Notes under the pieces: model-generated
What the model was told of the DNA's origin: nothing
Seen by the model: the letters and a program-made list of their open reading frames with translations, nothing else
Databases searched by the model: none
Made by a program: the position numbers and the translations under genes
Assembly: GCA_017889725.1 (NCBI GenBank)
Contig: JAGGAE010000005.1
Coordinates: 1 to 62,091 of the forward strand
DNA: 62,091 nucleotides
DNA from: Bacillota bacterium
GTDB lineage: Bacteria > Bacillota > Negativicutes > Sporomusales > CTSoil-080
Direction: 5' to 3'
Shown here: one piece after another, positions 34,938 through 44,440 of the stretch
Position numbering within the stretch: position 1 is the first letter of the stretch
Layout: each line of letters opens with the position of its first letter

Positions 34938-36452
34938 CTAACGATCCAAACAAGCGTAGCATAATTCAAAACTTTTATTGATAAGCGGAAAGTCAGGTAT
35001 AATGTTTCCAGGTACAGCAACTGGTAAAGCCGGCCAATTGGCGTACGAGGCGGAACGGACAAAATATCGGTAGATAGTATTATCTTTTCCCGTCATGAGC
35101 CAATGAATATTACCGCCCCTCGCGGATTCACTCCAACCAATCCCGGCCTTATATGGCTCTAAAGGAGGAATTTCTACCGCCAAGTCAGTCTGTGTGAGTA
35201 CAATACGTTCCAGCATTTGCCGAACGATTCGAATCGATTCAAGCGTTTCATCAACCCGAACCCAAAGTCGGGCAGCGACATCCCCGCTACGATAGAAAGG
35301 CACATTGCATGTAATCCAAGCATAACCTGAGTACGGTTTATCCCGTCGTAAATCGTAATCAACCCCAGACGCTCGGGCTGCCACGCCGACAACCCCAAGC
35401 TCTTTCGCCGCTTGGAAAGGCAAAATCCCGGTAGTATTCACTCTATCTAAAAACTGATCATTTTCTTCCAATAAGCCGACGACTTCCCTAAAATCCGACT
35501 CCGTCCGCTTAAGCGTTTTGTATATTTCTTCGATAAGCCCGCCAGATAAATCATATCGAACTCCGCCCGGAATTATCATTCCGCGTAGAAAACGATTACC
35601 GGTAACAGCGTCATTCAGACGCATAAGGTGTTCCTTAAGCCTCGCACCATGGCTTGTACCAACGGAAAACCCAAGACCGGCACATAAGTTACCAACATCC
35701 CCAATATGATTGTACAGCCGTTCCAACTCGGCGACGATAACACGGATGACGTTTGCCCGCTCCGGCACTATAGCCTTGGAAATACTTTCCACCGTCTGAC
35801 AGAACGACAGCGCATGGGAAACACTGCAAGCACCGCAAATTCGTTCGGCAGAAAACAACGCCTGTTCAATCGTCTGTCCTTCCACAATTTTTTCAATACC
35901 GCGATGGGTAAAAAATAATTTTGCATCAAGACGAAAGGTGGTCTCACCGGCCTGGCTGAAACGAAAATGGCCCGGCTCGATAATTCCCGCATGAATAGGT
36001 CCTACCGGCACCTCGAATACACCTTCTCCATGCGCGTGGGCGAGTGGAAAGTCTTTATGCGCTTCCGGCACAACCGCCTCTACTGCAAAATCCTTGCGCA
36101 TGGGGTATAAACCCTGAGGCCAATTCTCATGTAGCACCAGTGGCCGCAAGTCTTTGTTTTCCAAAGCGGTCAGACCAAACAGGTCATGAATTTCCCGTTC
36201 AAACCAAGCTGCCGCCGGAATAATCGGTGTCAACGACGGATACTCCGGCGCTTCCTGATCATCGACCAAGGCTTTAACCGACAACATCTCCTCTGGATTT
36301 CGCCCGTCAAACAGGCAATAGATGGCAAACTTACCATGTATTTGCCGTTCATCATTGGCAAACATGGCTAGCAGGCCATGCTTACTCTTGCTATAACATG
36401 CATTTGCCGCAGCCCGTAAATTTTTTGCGGAAACTGTATAATTTTTAATCAT
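34938..36452 (-). CDS. hyfG: Group 4 [NiFe]-hydrogenase large subunit (HyfG/HycE-like)
   Basis: 504 aa with an N-terminal NuoC/HycE-N domain (~1-150; WFEREIHDLFGL) and a C-terminal NuoD/large-subunit domain. The NiFe-ligand motif L1 is present as RICGACSVSH, and L2 as LCYACLDR at the extreme C-terminus, so all four cysteines are kept. The usual DP before the L2 cysteine is EL. The stop comes directly after the Arg where other large subunits are cut by a maturation protease, so no removable tail exists. AAGAGG precedes the ATG at 36452. It resembles formate hydrogenlyase/Hyf enzymes, but no formate dehydrogenase gene is nearby. Confidence 0.9.
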   Translation of the reverse strand: MIKNYTVSAKNLRAAANACYSKSKHGLLAMFANDERQIHGKFAIYCLFDGRNPEEMLSVKALVDDQEAPEYPSLTPIIPAAAWFEREIHDLFGLTALENKDLRPLVLHENWPQGLYPMRKDFAVEAVVPEAHKDFPLAHAHGEGVFEVPVGPIHAGIIEPGHFRFSQAGETTFRLDAKLFFTHRGIEKIVEGQTIEQALFSAERICGACSVSHALSFCQTVESISKAIVPERANVIRVIVAELERLYNHIGDVGNLCAGLGFSVGTSHGARLKEHLMRLNDAVTGNRFLRGMIIPGGVRYDLSGGLIEEIYKTLKRTESDFREVVGLLEENDQFLDRVNTTGILPFQAAKELGVVGVAARASGVDYDLRRDKPYSGYAWITCNVPFYRSGDVAARLWVRVDETLESIRIVRQMLERIVLTQTDLAVEIPPLEPYKAGIGWSESARGGNIHWLMTGKDNTIYRYFVRSASYANWPALPVAVPGNIIPDFPLINKSFELCYACLDR

Positions 36453-36454
36453 AA

Positions 36455-37924
36455 TTAACCTCTTCCCATGGCAATGGTGGCAGCCTGATCTAATAGCTGC
36501 TCCAATCCCGGCGGCAAATACAGGCCGGTAATGATTATCCACATAACCGAGAGAAAACAAGCCACCAACGCTGATACCCCCAGCGCCTTAGGATGAAAAT
36601 TTGAAGGAACCGCACCGAAAACCATTCGTGTAGCGTAAAACATCATTCCGGCAAATACCCCTGCTAAAAGCAAGAGCAAGCCAAACCCCAATATAGGCTG
36701 TCCGTTAGCAAACGCCGCTGAAATAATAATAAATTTACTTAAAAATATATTTAAAGGAGGCATTCCGACGATAGCCAATACGGTAACCATAAATAAAGTC
36801 CCCACCATTGGCAGAGCGGTAAACATCCCACGAATACGCTTTAGATGTTTACTGTCGTACTGCTGACTAATAATGCCGGAAAGGTAAAACAGAGCTGATT
36901 TAGCAACTGCATGATTCAGAATGTGAAGTACCGCTCCATATAAAGCAAGATGAGTGCCGATCCCTACCCCTATCGTGACAATACCCATATGCTCGACACT
37001 GGAATAGGCCAGCAGTCGTTTCATATCATGCTGAATAAGAATAAAAGGTATGGCAATTGCTACTGAAAACAATCCAAACAGTAAGAGAGCTGCATGAATA
37101 AACCCAGTTCCCATAGCGCCTTCCAGTACAACCAAATTTCTAAGAAGAACATAGAGAGCACAGCTTAAGAGCGCCCCAGACAACAACCCGCTTACAGGCG
37201 AAGGAGCCTGGCTGTGGGCATCCGGCAGCCAAGTATGCATAGGCGCCATACCCGCCTTAGTCCCATAACCGATTAAAATAAAGATAAATGCCAGTTTAAC
37301 CAACATAGGATCGAGCTTTCCGCTCATGGCTTTAAGTGCCGTCCAGCTAAGCGCGTCTACTTCTGGACTGCCTGCCGCCACCTGCGTATAATACAGTAGA
37401 ATAGTTCCTAAAAGAGCAAATAAAATACCTACATTACATACCATAACATACTTCCAGGCGGCTTCCAGAGCGGAACGGTTAAAATAGAAAGCCACTAATA
37501 AAGTAGAAGCCAGTGTTGTCGCTTCCACCCCGACCCACATAAAACCAAGATTTTCGACCACCAGCACTACAATCATCGTAAAAATGAACATTTGCAATAA
37601 TGCATAATACCGTTTCAGTGCCTTAAACGTAATCCGACCTTCACTCAATTCCCTGTCCATATACGAGACGGAAAAAAAGGTAGCGGTCAAACTTAATATC
37701 CCCACAACTAAAAGAAGGATAGAACTCAAGGCATCGATATACAACCAGCCATACATAAACGTACCTGCTTCTTTTACTTGAACGATGAGAGTAAACAGCA
37801 AGGTGCTTGTACATACGCTAGCCGTTAGATTTATAGCCTTCACCAACCAGCTTTTCCTGACACACAAGGTAACAATTCCAGCGGCCACAGGCAAAAACAA
37901 AGCAAGATATATTAACTCCCGCAT
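36455..37924 (-). CDS. hyfF: Proton-translocating antiporter-like subunit HyfF
   Basis: 489 aa with about 14 spans of the NuoL/M/N and Mrp-antiporter family. The conserved core includes GVEATTLASTLLVAFYFN (with the key acidic residue), KLAFIFILIGYGTKAGMAPMHTWLPDAHSQAPSPVSGLLSG and KRLLAYSSVEHMGIV. It closely resembles HyfF/HycC-type subunits. It is thought to couple electron transfer to ion pumping. It starts four nt after the hyfE 3' end and runs to just ahead of hyfG. Confidence 0.93.
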   Translation of the reverse strand: MRELIYLALFLPVAAGIVTLCVRKSWLVKAINLTASVCTSTLLFTLIVQVKEAGTFMYGWLYIDALSSILLLVVGILSLTATFFSVSYMDRELSEGRITFKALKRYYALLQMFIFTMIVVLVVENLGFMWVGVEATTLASTLLVAFYFNRSALEAAWKYVMVCNVGILFALLGTILLYYTQVAAGSPEVDALSWTALKAMSGKLDPMLVKLAFIFILIGYGTKAGMAPMHTWLPDAHSQAPSPVSGLLSGALLSCALYVLLRNLVVLEGAMGTGFIHAALLLFGLFSVAIAIPFILIQHDMKRLLAYSSVEHMGIVTIGVGIGTHLALYGAVLHILNHAVAKSALFYLSGIISQQYDSKHLKRIRGMFTALPMVGTLFMVTVLAIVGMPPLNIFLSKFIIISAAFANGQPILGFGLLLLLAGVFAGMMFYATRMVFGAVPSNFHPKALGVSALVACFLSVMWIIITGLYLPPGLEQLLDQAATIAMGRG

Positions 37925-37928
37925 ACAT

Positions 37929-38549
37929 TCATCCCTTTAATTTTTTCAATATACTTGTATCGGTTGACTGAAAAGACTTTTTCAGTCGATAAGTAAGAAT
38001 AACCAAAACACTAACTGCCACCAGAACGTCAAAGAATATTCCCAGTTCAATAATCAGCGGCAACCCATGAGTCGTCGACAACCCTATCAAATACAGCCCA
38101 TTTTCCATGGTAATCAGTCCTACAATCTGCATAATAGCCTGATGGCGCGTAGTAATAAGCAAAAGACCAATTAACACCAGCGACAAAGAGACCGCAAGGG
38201 TTTCCCACCCTAGCACGGCGGGTAAGGTTCGGTCAATCAGGGCATAGGCCAGCACAATGGTAGCCGCCGCCACTAAAGACGAAGCATTAGGACCCAGGAT
38301 GGGGTTAACTTCCCGCTCATGACGGAGTAGTTTTACCACCCGCAGTAACGCGTAAGGAATAATCCCTACTTTTATTACTATCGTCAGTATCGCCGCCACC
38401 AACATGTGAATAGACGCGGTACCTTCCATTACACACACCGCCGCAACAATCGCCGACTGCACCAAAAGAATATGAACGGCACTGGCCAGCCTATTGGCTC
38501 GCATTAACAGAAAGGCCGATAACAACAATAACAGTGCCAAAACTTGCAA
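37929..38549 (-). CDS. hyfE: Hydrogenase-4 membrane subunit HyfE
   Basis: 206 aa with about six spans; the first half resembles NuoK (AILTIVIKVGIIPYALLRVVK and following) as in HyfE proteins, which distinguish Hyf from Hyc complexes. Acidic and lysine residues inside spans may belong to the proton path. It lies between hyfC and hyfF on the same strand, 11 bp after hyfC. Confidence 0.9.
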   Translation of the reverse strand: MQVLALLLLLSAFLLMRANRLASAVHILLVQSAIVAAVCVMEGTASIHMLVAAILTIVIKVGIIPYALLRVVKLLRHEREVNPILGPNASSLVAAATIVLAYALIDRTLPAVLGWETLAVSLSLVLIGLLLITTRHQAIMQIVGLITMENGLYLIGLSTTHGLPLIIELGIFFDVLVAVSVLVILTYRLKKSFQSTDTSILKKLKG

Positions 38550-38560
38550 AATTACCCCTC

Positions 38561-39481
38561 CTAGTCTACTCCCGCAACAATCGCCAGCAACGCTAACAAA
38601 CCGGCAACCGCTAAAAATCCGGGAACTTTAAACAACCTCATTTTGTTTGCTAATGTTTCGGACAAAGCCAACCCACCAGCCGTCAATAATATTTTCCCTA
38701 CAAACCAGGCAATTTGACTCGCTCCCCCACCTATAGCCGGAGTCCAGGGTAAAAACAAGGTGGAAAAAATTACTATTAAAACCAATTGCTTAATCGCTGA
38801 AGCCCAAACAATGAGACCCAACCGGCGACCAGAATACTCCAAAATCATCCCCTCATGCACCATGGTTAACTCTAGATGCGTATCAGGATTATCGACAGGG
38901 ATTCGCCCTGTTTCAGCCAAAAGAATTATAAAAAAGGCTGCGGCCGCAAAAATTACCGATAAACCACCTGCTCCTCCCGCCACGCTCACCGTCATATCCA
39001 TTATATTAGTAGAATGAGCTTTAAAAGCAACCGTTAGCATAGTTAAAAGAAGTGCAGGCTCTACTAAGGCAGCTATATACATCTCACGTGATCCACCCAT
39101 TCCCCCGAAGGCGCTTCCCGCGTCCAACGAAGCCAGAGCAAGAGAGAACCGACTCAATACAAATAAATACAGTACCATAAATAAGTCTGCCGGCCAGACG
39201 GTTATTCCTGTAAAAAGGATTAAGGGACTTAGCCCTGCGGCACCAACAGCACAAGCAAAATAAATAAACGGAGCAACCTTAAAGATCCAAGAGGTGGTAG
39301 GAGAAATAACACTGTCTTTTGATAGCCATTTTGCTATGTCAAAATACAGCTGAAACACTCCCGGCCCCCGCCGATTTTGCAAGATGGCTTTACACTTTTT
39401 TATTAGCCCGGCGACTAGCGGTGCCATTACCGTCAGAAACAAAGCTTTTACGAATAAAACCATAATATTATCCAAAAACAT
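38561..39481 (-). CDS. hyfC: Membrane anchor subunit HyfC/HycD (NuoH-like)
   Basis: 306 aa, eight or so spans, NuoH/HycD family. Signature stretches are KKCKAILQNRRGPGVFQLYFDIAKWLSKD near the N-terminus and ETGRIPVDNPDTHLELTMVHEGMILEYSGR in the loop that contacts the small subunit. It anchors the peripheral hydrogenase arm and links it to the pumping subunits. The ATG at 39481 has GGTGGTGAG upstream. Confidence 0.94.
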   Translation of the reverse strand: MFLDNIMVLFVKALFLTVMAPLVAGLIKKCKAILQNRRGPGVFQLYFDIAKWLSKDSVISPTTSWIFKVAPFIYFACAVGAAGLSPLILFTGITVWPADLFMVLYLFVLSRFSLALASLDAGSAFGGMGGSREMYIAALVEPALLLTMLTVAFKAHSTNIMDMTVSVAGGAGGLSVIFAAAAFFIILLAETGRIPVDNPDTHLELTMVHEGMILEYSGRRLGLIVWASAIKQLVLIVIFSTLFLPWTPAIGGGASQIAWFVGKILLTAGGLALSETLANKMRLFKVPGFLAVAGLLALLAIVAGVD

Positions 39482-39485
39482 CCAC

Positions 39486-41504
39486 TCACCACCTTGTACT
39501 CCAGATCAGCACCGCCACCGTAACCGCCATAATATAGCCGATATAGAGCTGAACACTGCCTGTCTGAATTTCTTTCATAAACTGCGAAAGTCTAACAATA
39601 TAACGGTTTAACGGTTGATATACCAATTCATCAACAACATGCGAAATATGCACCTCATATACGATTCTCCGTCCGGAATACGGACTAGTATTGGCATTAA
39701 TCACCGTCATCGTTCTGGGTCGCAGAATTTTGCCAAAGGCCCGTCGAATAGGTCCTGAAAACCCGGTTGCGGTATATTCCATTCTGGCGTTCGGAATAAT
39801 ACCGCACGTCCATGTTTCACCTACATGCGTCTTACCGGCCCCTTTATATAGGTAAAAAATTATAGCCATTATTATTCCGGCAACAAAAACCAGGCCCAGC
39901 ACCGGCAACGATAAACCACCTGACGCTTGAGCAGCCGTTCCTAAAATAAACCATTGTGGCGATGCAAAGCCATCTATAGCCCCTTCCGGGAAAAATGCTA
40001 CAAGAACCTGATGCAATAGAACCATTATCTTAGGTGCAGTTACCCCTAAAACCAAGCATAAAAGAGCCATAAACCCCATGGGTACAAGCATCAATCCCGG
40101 TACTTCCACTGCCTTTTCAGTCAAAGCACTACGAGATTTTGCTAGAAACATTATACCATAGGCTTTGACAAAACATGCCGCAGCCAACGCTCCGGTCAGT
40201 CCAAGCAGACTGATAAGAATGGCCCCTACAAGTTTTCCTCCAATCCCACCCAACGCCATAGGCAAAGCAAACAACGATTGAAAAAGCAGCCATTCACTTA
40301 CAAAACCGTTGAAAGGCGGCAATGCGGCAATAGCAGCTGAGCCAATCAAAAAGAAAACAGACGTATACGGCATAACTTTGATAAGACCACCGTGATGTTC
40401 CATATCTCGGGTATGGGTAGCATGAACAACGGCCCCTGCACCAAAAAACAACAACGCTTTAAACACGGCGTGATTGAACACATGGAAAAATGCCGCAGCC
40501 CAAGCCAATCCTGCCAGAACCGGTAAGCCGCTGCTCATAAAGACCATGCCTGCTCCGACCCCAAGCAAAATCAAACCGATATTTTCCACGCTAGAATACG
40601 CCAGCAAACTCTTAATATCATGCTCCACAACCGCATATAGCACACCCAAAACAGCTGAAATCGCGGCAAACAGCAAAATCATTCCGCCCCACCAAGCCGG
40701 TCCAATCCCAAGAAATTCCAGATAAAACCGAGCCATACCATAAATTGCCGTCTTTAGCATTACCCCGGACATTAACGCCGAAACATGGGTAGGTGCTGCC
40801 GGGTGAGCTTTCGGTAGCCAGACATGTAAAGGGATAATCCCCGCTTTCATGCCAAAACCGATAAAAGAACATAAAAAAACAATATTCCTCGTCCATTCAT
40901 TGGCCCCCAATACTCGCAGCGCCGTGAACTCCATACTGCCGCTGGAATTTGCTAACAACAAAAAAGCGGTCATAATAAAAGCCGTCCCGACATGGGTCAT
41001 AACTAAATATAAATACGCCGCTTTCGTACTAGCTTGACTATTTTCCTGTCCCACTAACAGAAACGAAGTAACTGACATTACTTCCCATACCACCAAAAAC
41101 ATAAAAACATGATTAACTGTTACAACTAACAACATAGACAAGATAAACGCCAAGTATAATTCTGCCATGAGAATAAAGCGTTGCTTAAAATATTCCTTGC
41201 CATATGCAATCGCGTACATACTGGCTGCCGCCGCCACCAATCCAATAATTCCCAGGAAATAGGCAGACAGGGTATCTACCCGCACCGAAAAAGCCATATA
41301 GGTAAGTTGAAACGGCAATTTCATCGCCTGTGCTCCGTTGACAAAAACGAAACTTGCACATAGTACAGCTGCTAGAGACCCTAGAATAGCTATTCCATGT
41401 GCAAACACATTGGCTACCTTTAATTTTTCCCCTAAAAAAGGAGTAATAAGCAACCCGGTTGCAAAAAGTAATAGCATTAATCCATAAAGTAAACTAAATT
41501 CCAT
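39486..41504 (-). CDS. hyfB: Proton-translocating antiporter-like subunit HyfB
   Basis: About 672 aa and 16 or more spans; large NuoL-type subunit of the Hyf/Hyc complexes. Core motifs are VWEVMSVTSFLLVG (acidic residue), GFGMKAGIIPLHVWLPKAHPAAPTHVSALMSG and KSLLAYSSVENIGLI. The C-terminal ~150 residues form the extra helices of HyfB/HycC. The ATG at 41504 has AGGTGG 8 nt upstream; the GTG used by the track is within that site. It is the first gene of the six-gene operon. There is no hyfA or hyfD, so the membrane arm has two rather than three antiporter-like subunits. Confidence 0.94.
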   Translation of the reverse strand: MEFSLLYGLMLLLFATGLLITPFLGEKLKVANVFAHGIAILGSLAAVLCASFVFVNGAQAMKLPFQLTYMAFSVRVDTLSAYFLGIIGLVAAAASMYAIAYGKEYFKQRFILMAELYLAFILSMLLVVTVNHVFMFLVVWEVMSVTSFLLVGQENSQASTKAAYLYLVMTHVGTAFIMTAFLLLANSSGSMEFTALRVLGANEWTRNIVFLCSFIGFGMKAGIIPLHVWLPKAHPAAPTHVSALMSGVMLKTAIYGMARFYLEFLGIGPAWWGGMILLFAAISAVLGVLYAVVEHDIKSLLAYSSVENIGLILLGVGAGMVFMSSGLPVLAGLAWAAAFFHVFNHAVFKALLFFGAGAVVHATHTRDMEHHGGLIKVMPYTSVFFLIGSAAIAALPPFNGFVSEWLLFQSLFALPMALGGIGGKLVGAILISLLGLTGALAAACFVKAYGIMFLAKSRSALTEKAVEVPGLMLVPMGFMALLCLVLGVTAPKIMVLLHQVLVAFFPEGAIDGFASPQWFILGTAAQASGGLSLPVLGLVFVAGIIMAIIFYLYKGAGKTHVGETWTCGIIPNARMEYTATGFSGPIRRAFGKILRPRTMTVINANTSPYSGRRIVYEVHISHVVDELVYQPLNRYIVRLSQFMKEIQTGSVQLYIGYIMAVTVAVLIWSTRW

Positions 41505-41570
41505 TGAGTTCGCCACCTAAAAAATAAATAGTTAATAATGAAATTTCTTTATATGTTTTAAAACTCCTGC

Positions 41571-41599
41571 ATACAAAATACATTAATTATATTTTGTAT
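41571..41599. promoter_or_regulatory. AT-rich perfect inverted repeat upstream of hyfB
   Basis: ATACAAAATA-N9-TATTTTGTAT lies 67 bp before the hydrogenase operon in a very AT-rich stretch. It may be an operator. No regulator gene is adjacent. Confidence 0.4.
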
Positions 41600-41650
41600 T
41601 ATGTATTTTATATTTTATGTATATCCTGTTCCTAATATACGGCAACATGT

Positions 41651-41697
41651 CAAAAGAGACCGCTTTGTGGCAAAATTACACAAAACGGTCTCTTTTG
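41651..41697. terminator. Terminator of the metNIQ operon
   Basis: AAAAGAGACCG and CGGTCTCTTTT, with inner TTTGTG/CACAAA pairing, form a long hairpin just past the metQ stop; T tracts on both sides. Confidence 0.8.
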
Positions 41698-41703
41698 TTT
41701 ATG

Positions 41704-42552
41704 CTATTTTACAGTAATTGCCTCTTGAGCAGGCAGGATGCTACCCTGATATTTGTCTTCGATAAATTTCTTGACTTCCGGGGAAGTCAGCACTTTAACC
41801 AACTTCTGCACCGCCGGGTCATTAGCTTTCTCCGGCTTAACCACTAAGATATTAGCATAGGGTGAATCCTTGTCTTCTATGAAGATCGCGTCTTTCCCCG
41901 GGTTAAGTTTTGCCTCAAGTGCGTAGTTGGTATTAATAACCGCCGCGGCTACATCAGGCAACGAACGCGGTAATTGCGCCGCATCCAAAGTCTTAATCTT
42001 AAGCTCCTTAGGGTTTTCTACAATGTCCTGAACCGTCGCTTTTATACCAATTCCGTCTTTTAATTTAATTAACCCGGCTTTTTCAAGCAACGCCAGTGCT
42101 CGTCCGCCATTAGTTGGGTCATTAGGAATGGCAATGGCATCCCCTGTTTTAATTTGATCTACTTGAGTTACCTTTTTCGAATATATACCAATTGGCTCGA
42201 TATGTACCTTGGCAATAGCGACCAGGTTGAGGTTATGATCTTTATTGAACGATTCCAAGTATGGCGAGTGCTGGAAGAAATTCGCGACCATCTCACCCTT
42301 ATCCAGCGCTAGATTAGGTTGAACATAGTCGGTAAACTGGACTACCTCAAGAGTAACTCCTTCTTTAGCCAGCAAAGGTTTAACAAATTCCAATATTTCC
42401 GCGTGCGGAACAGGGGATGCACCTACTTTTAAAACAGTCGAACCTGCATTTTCTTGCGGCTGGGACGGACTGTTGCCGCAACCGGCAATCAAACCCACAA
42501 CTAAGATTAAGACCAGCAAGACTCCAAAGTAGTGTTTTTTACCATAAACCAT
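41704..42552 (-). CDS. metQ: Methionine ABC transporter substrate-binding lipoprotein
   Basis: 282 aa with a lipoprotein signal ending in LIAGC. The mature domain is of the MetQ/NlpA family: KVGASPVPHAEILEFVKPLL, VEVVQFTDYVQPNLALDKGE (track: LEVVQFTDYV), [26 protein letters not shown] and IPNDPTNGGRALALLEKAGLI. It captures methionine for MetNI, encoded just upstream. GGAGGAG precedes the ATG. It is a paralogue of the orphan lipoprotein at 13.7 kb. Confidence 0.94.
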   Translation of the reverse strand: MVYGKKHYFGVLLVLILVVGLIAGCGNSPSQPQENAGSTVLKVGASPVPHAEILEFVKPLLAKEGVTLEVVQFTDYVQPNLALDKGEMVANFFQHSPYLESFNKDHNLNLVAIAKVHIEPIGIYSKKVTQVDQIKTGDAIAIPNDPTNGGRALALLEKAGLIKLKDGIGIKATVQDIVENPKELKIKTLDAAQLPRSLPDVAAAVINTNYALEAKLNPGKDAIFIEDKDSPYANILVVKPEKANDPAVQKLVKVLTSPEVKKFIEDKYQGSILPAQEAITVK

Positions 42553-42621
42553 ATAATCTCCTCCTCATTTTTTATTTTACACCGTCAGTGCTGTGGCCAC
42601 TGCGGTGCGAAACCCCCAAGT

Positions 42622-43299
42622 CTAGTTATGGGTGACTTTGCGCGCCATAGCAGTTCCCATTGATTGCACTCCCTGAACAATAATTACAAGCACCACTATC
42701 GTAAGCAGCATAATATCAGTCCGAAACCGGTTATACCCATACTGGATGGCTAAGTCCCCCAACCCGCCACCACCAACAGTACCCGCCATTGCCGTGTATC
42801 CAATCACACTGATCGTCGTAATCGCGATGCCCAATACGAGGGAAGCTTTAGCCTCAGGCAGCAGCACTTTGGTAATAATCTGCCAAGGTGATGCTCCCAT
42901 GGACATAGCCGCCTCAATGACTCCTTCAGACACTTCTTTAAGCGAAGTTTCAACAATTCGGGCCACAAAGGGAGCCGTAGAAATCACGAGGGGGAATATC
43001 GCCGCCGTTGTGCCAATAGAGGTTCCTACTAAAGAGCGAGTTATGGGAATGAGGGCAACCATAAGAATAATAAAGGGCGCTGAACGCAGTATATTAATAA
43101 CGGTTCCTAACGTTTTTTCCACCCAAGGATTGGGTAGAATATGGCCGGGAGACGAAACTACCAGAAATATCCCCAACGGCAATCCTAGTACATATGCCAA
43201 AAAAGTCGCCGCAATTACCATATAAACGGTTTCTCCGACAGCCGGCAATAATAAATCAAATAATTTTCCCAGATATACCGGGTCTAAACTAAACTCCAC
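42622..43299 (-). CDS. metI: Methionine ABC transporter permease
   Basis: 225 aa, five spans, BPD_transp_1 fold. The EAA loop that contacts the ATPase reads GVIEAAMSMGASPWQIITKVLLPEA, and VGGGGLGDLAIQYGYNRF near the C-terminus is typical of MetI. It overlaps the end of metN by 11 bp, showing translational coupling. Confidence 0.96.
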   Translation of the reverse strand: MEFSLDPVYLGKLFDLLLPAVGETVYMVIAATFLAYVLGLPLGIFLVVSSPGHILPNPWVEKTLGTVINILRSAPFIILMVALIPITRSLVGTSIGTTAAIFPLVISTAPFVARIVETSLKEVSEGVIEAAMSMGASPWQIITKVLLPEAKASLVLGIAITTISVIGYTAMAGTVGGGGLGDLAIQYGYNRFRTDIMLLTIVVLVIIVQGVQSMGTAMARKVTHN

Positions 43300-44314
43300 G
43301 TTGAATCACCTCTACCTCTAACTCTCGGGATTTTAAGTACTCATGCGCGTTCTGGCGCTGTTCCGACGAGCCTTTCATTTCAAGCGTAAGACTACCAAAT
43401 AATGTAGTCCGCAAATGATCAATACTTCCGTATAAAATATTAATTTCCACTTCCGAATTTCGTATCAATTCACTGATAATCGGCCGAGCGGCTTTTTCTC
43501 CGAGAAAACGAACACGAAGGATTTCCGACTGGGCCTCGTTTGCAAAGGCCTGTAGCAGTTCCTCCGGCATTTCATTGGGAAATACGCTGGCAACAAATTC
43601 CCGTGCAATTGTTGACTGAGGTTTGGTAAAAATATCTTCCACCGTAGCTGTTTCAATAATCTGAGACTGATGAAGCACAGCTACATGGGTACATATCTCT
43701 TTTATAACTTTCATTTCGTGAGTAATAATGACAATAGTCAACCCCAGTGTTTGGTTAATCTCCCGAACCAGGTTGAGTATCGAAAGCGTGGTCTGAGGAT
43801 CAAGCGCAGAAGTGGCTTCATCACAAAGTAAAACATCTGGTTTCAAGGCTAACGCCCTGGCGATACCCACCCGTTGCTTTTGACCACCGCTTAGTTCAGC
43901 CGGATAAGCATTTGCCTTTTCCGCTAACCCGACCAACGGCAACAGTTCGTTAACCCGTTTGGTGATTTCCGTTTTGGATAAACCGGCAATTTCCAGCGGA
44001 AACGCAATATTGCCCGCCACGGTCCGAGACTGCAGCAAATTAAAATGCTGGAATATCATCCCTATTTTTTGCCGAGCCTGCCGCAAGGTTTGCCCTGATA
44101 CCTTCGTCAAATCTTGTCCGGCGATGAGAATCCGTCCACCCGTAGGCTGTTCCAAAAGATTTAAACAGCGCACCAGCGTACTTTTTCCCGCCCCGCTTAG
44201 CCCGATAATACCATAAACCGCCCCGCGCGGAATATGGAGCGATACATTTTCCAGGGCTTTGGTCTGCCCGTGCCGCGAAGAATACACTTTTGATACATTT
44301 TCAATTTGAATCAT
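43289..44314 (-). CDS. metN: Methionine ABC transporter ATP-binding protein
   Basis: 341 aa: ABC domain (~1-245) with Walker A GLSGAGKST, signature LSGGQKQR, Walker B VLLCDEATSALD and H-loop IITHE, then a C-terminal NIL/ACT-like regulatory domain (~265-341) that senses methionine in this family and causes trans-inhibition. It heads the metN-metI-metQ operon, transcribed from a consensus promoter through an attenuator-like leader. Confidence 0.96.
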   Translation of the reverse strand: MIQIENVSKVYSSRHGQTKALENVSLHIPRGAVYGIIGLSGAGKSTLVRCLNLLEQPTGGRILIAGQDLTKVSGQTLRQARQKIGMIFQHFNLLQSRTVAGNIAFPLEIAGLSKTEITKRVNELLPLVGLAEKANAYPAELSGGQKQRVGIARALALKPDVLLCDEATSALDPQTTLSILNLVREINQTLGLTIVIITHEMKVIKEICTHVAVLHQSQIIETATVEDIFTKPQSTIAREFVASVFPNEMPEELLQAFANEAQSEILRVRFLGEKAARPIISELIRNSEVEINILYGSIDHLRTTLFGSLTLEMKGSSEQRQNAHEYLKSRELEVEVIQRGV

Positions 44315-44354
44315 TATGCCGCCTCTTTCAAAGAGTTGTCTACATTTACGAATA

Positions 44355-44437
44355 CAAAAAAGGCTAAGGAAGTATCCCTTGAGGGCCTCTTCCTTAGCCT
44401 TCAGTAGCTCTGATCAGCTAACAATACTCTACTGAAG
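44355..44437 (-). ncRNA. Attenuator-type leader of metNIQ, class unknown
   Basis: Minus-strand order: CTTCAGTAG...CTACTGAAG (9-bp stem, 21-nt loop), directly followed by a terminator AGGCTAAGGAAG...CTTCCTTAGCCT with TTTTTT. The loop contains TTAGC, complementary to GCTAA in the terminator's 5' arm, so a pseudoknot or antiterminator is possible. No S-box, T-box or known SAM class core is seen. The whole leader is about 120 nt. Confidence 0.7.
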
Positions 44438-44440
44438 AAA

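Noticed and set aside
44330-44440. S-box (SAM-I) or T-box in the metN leader
   Set aside because: The leader is too short and lacks the conserved cores of both classes.
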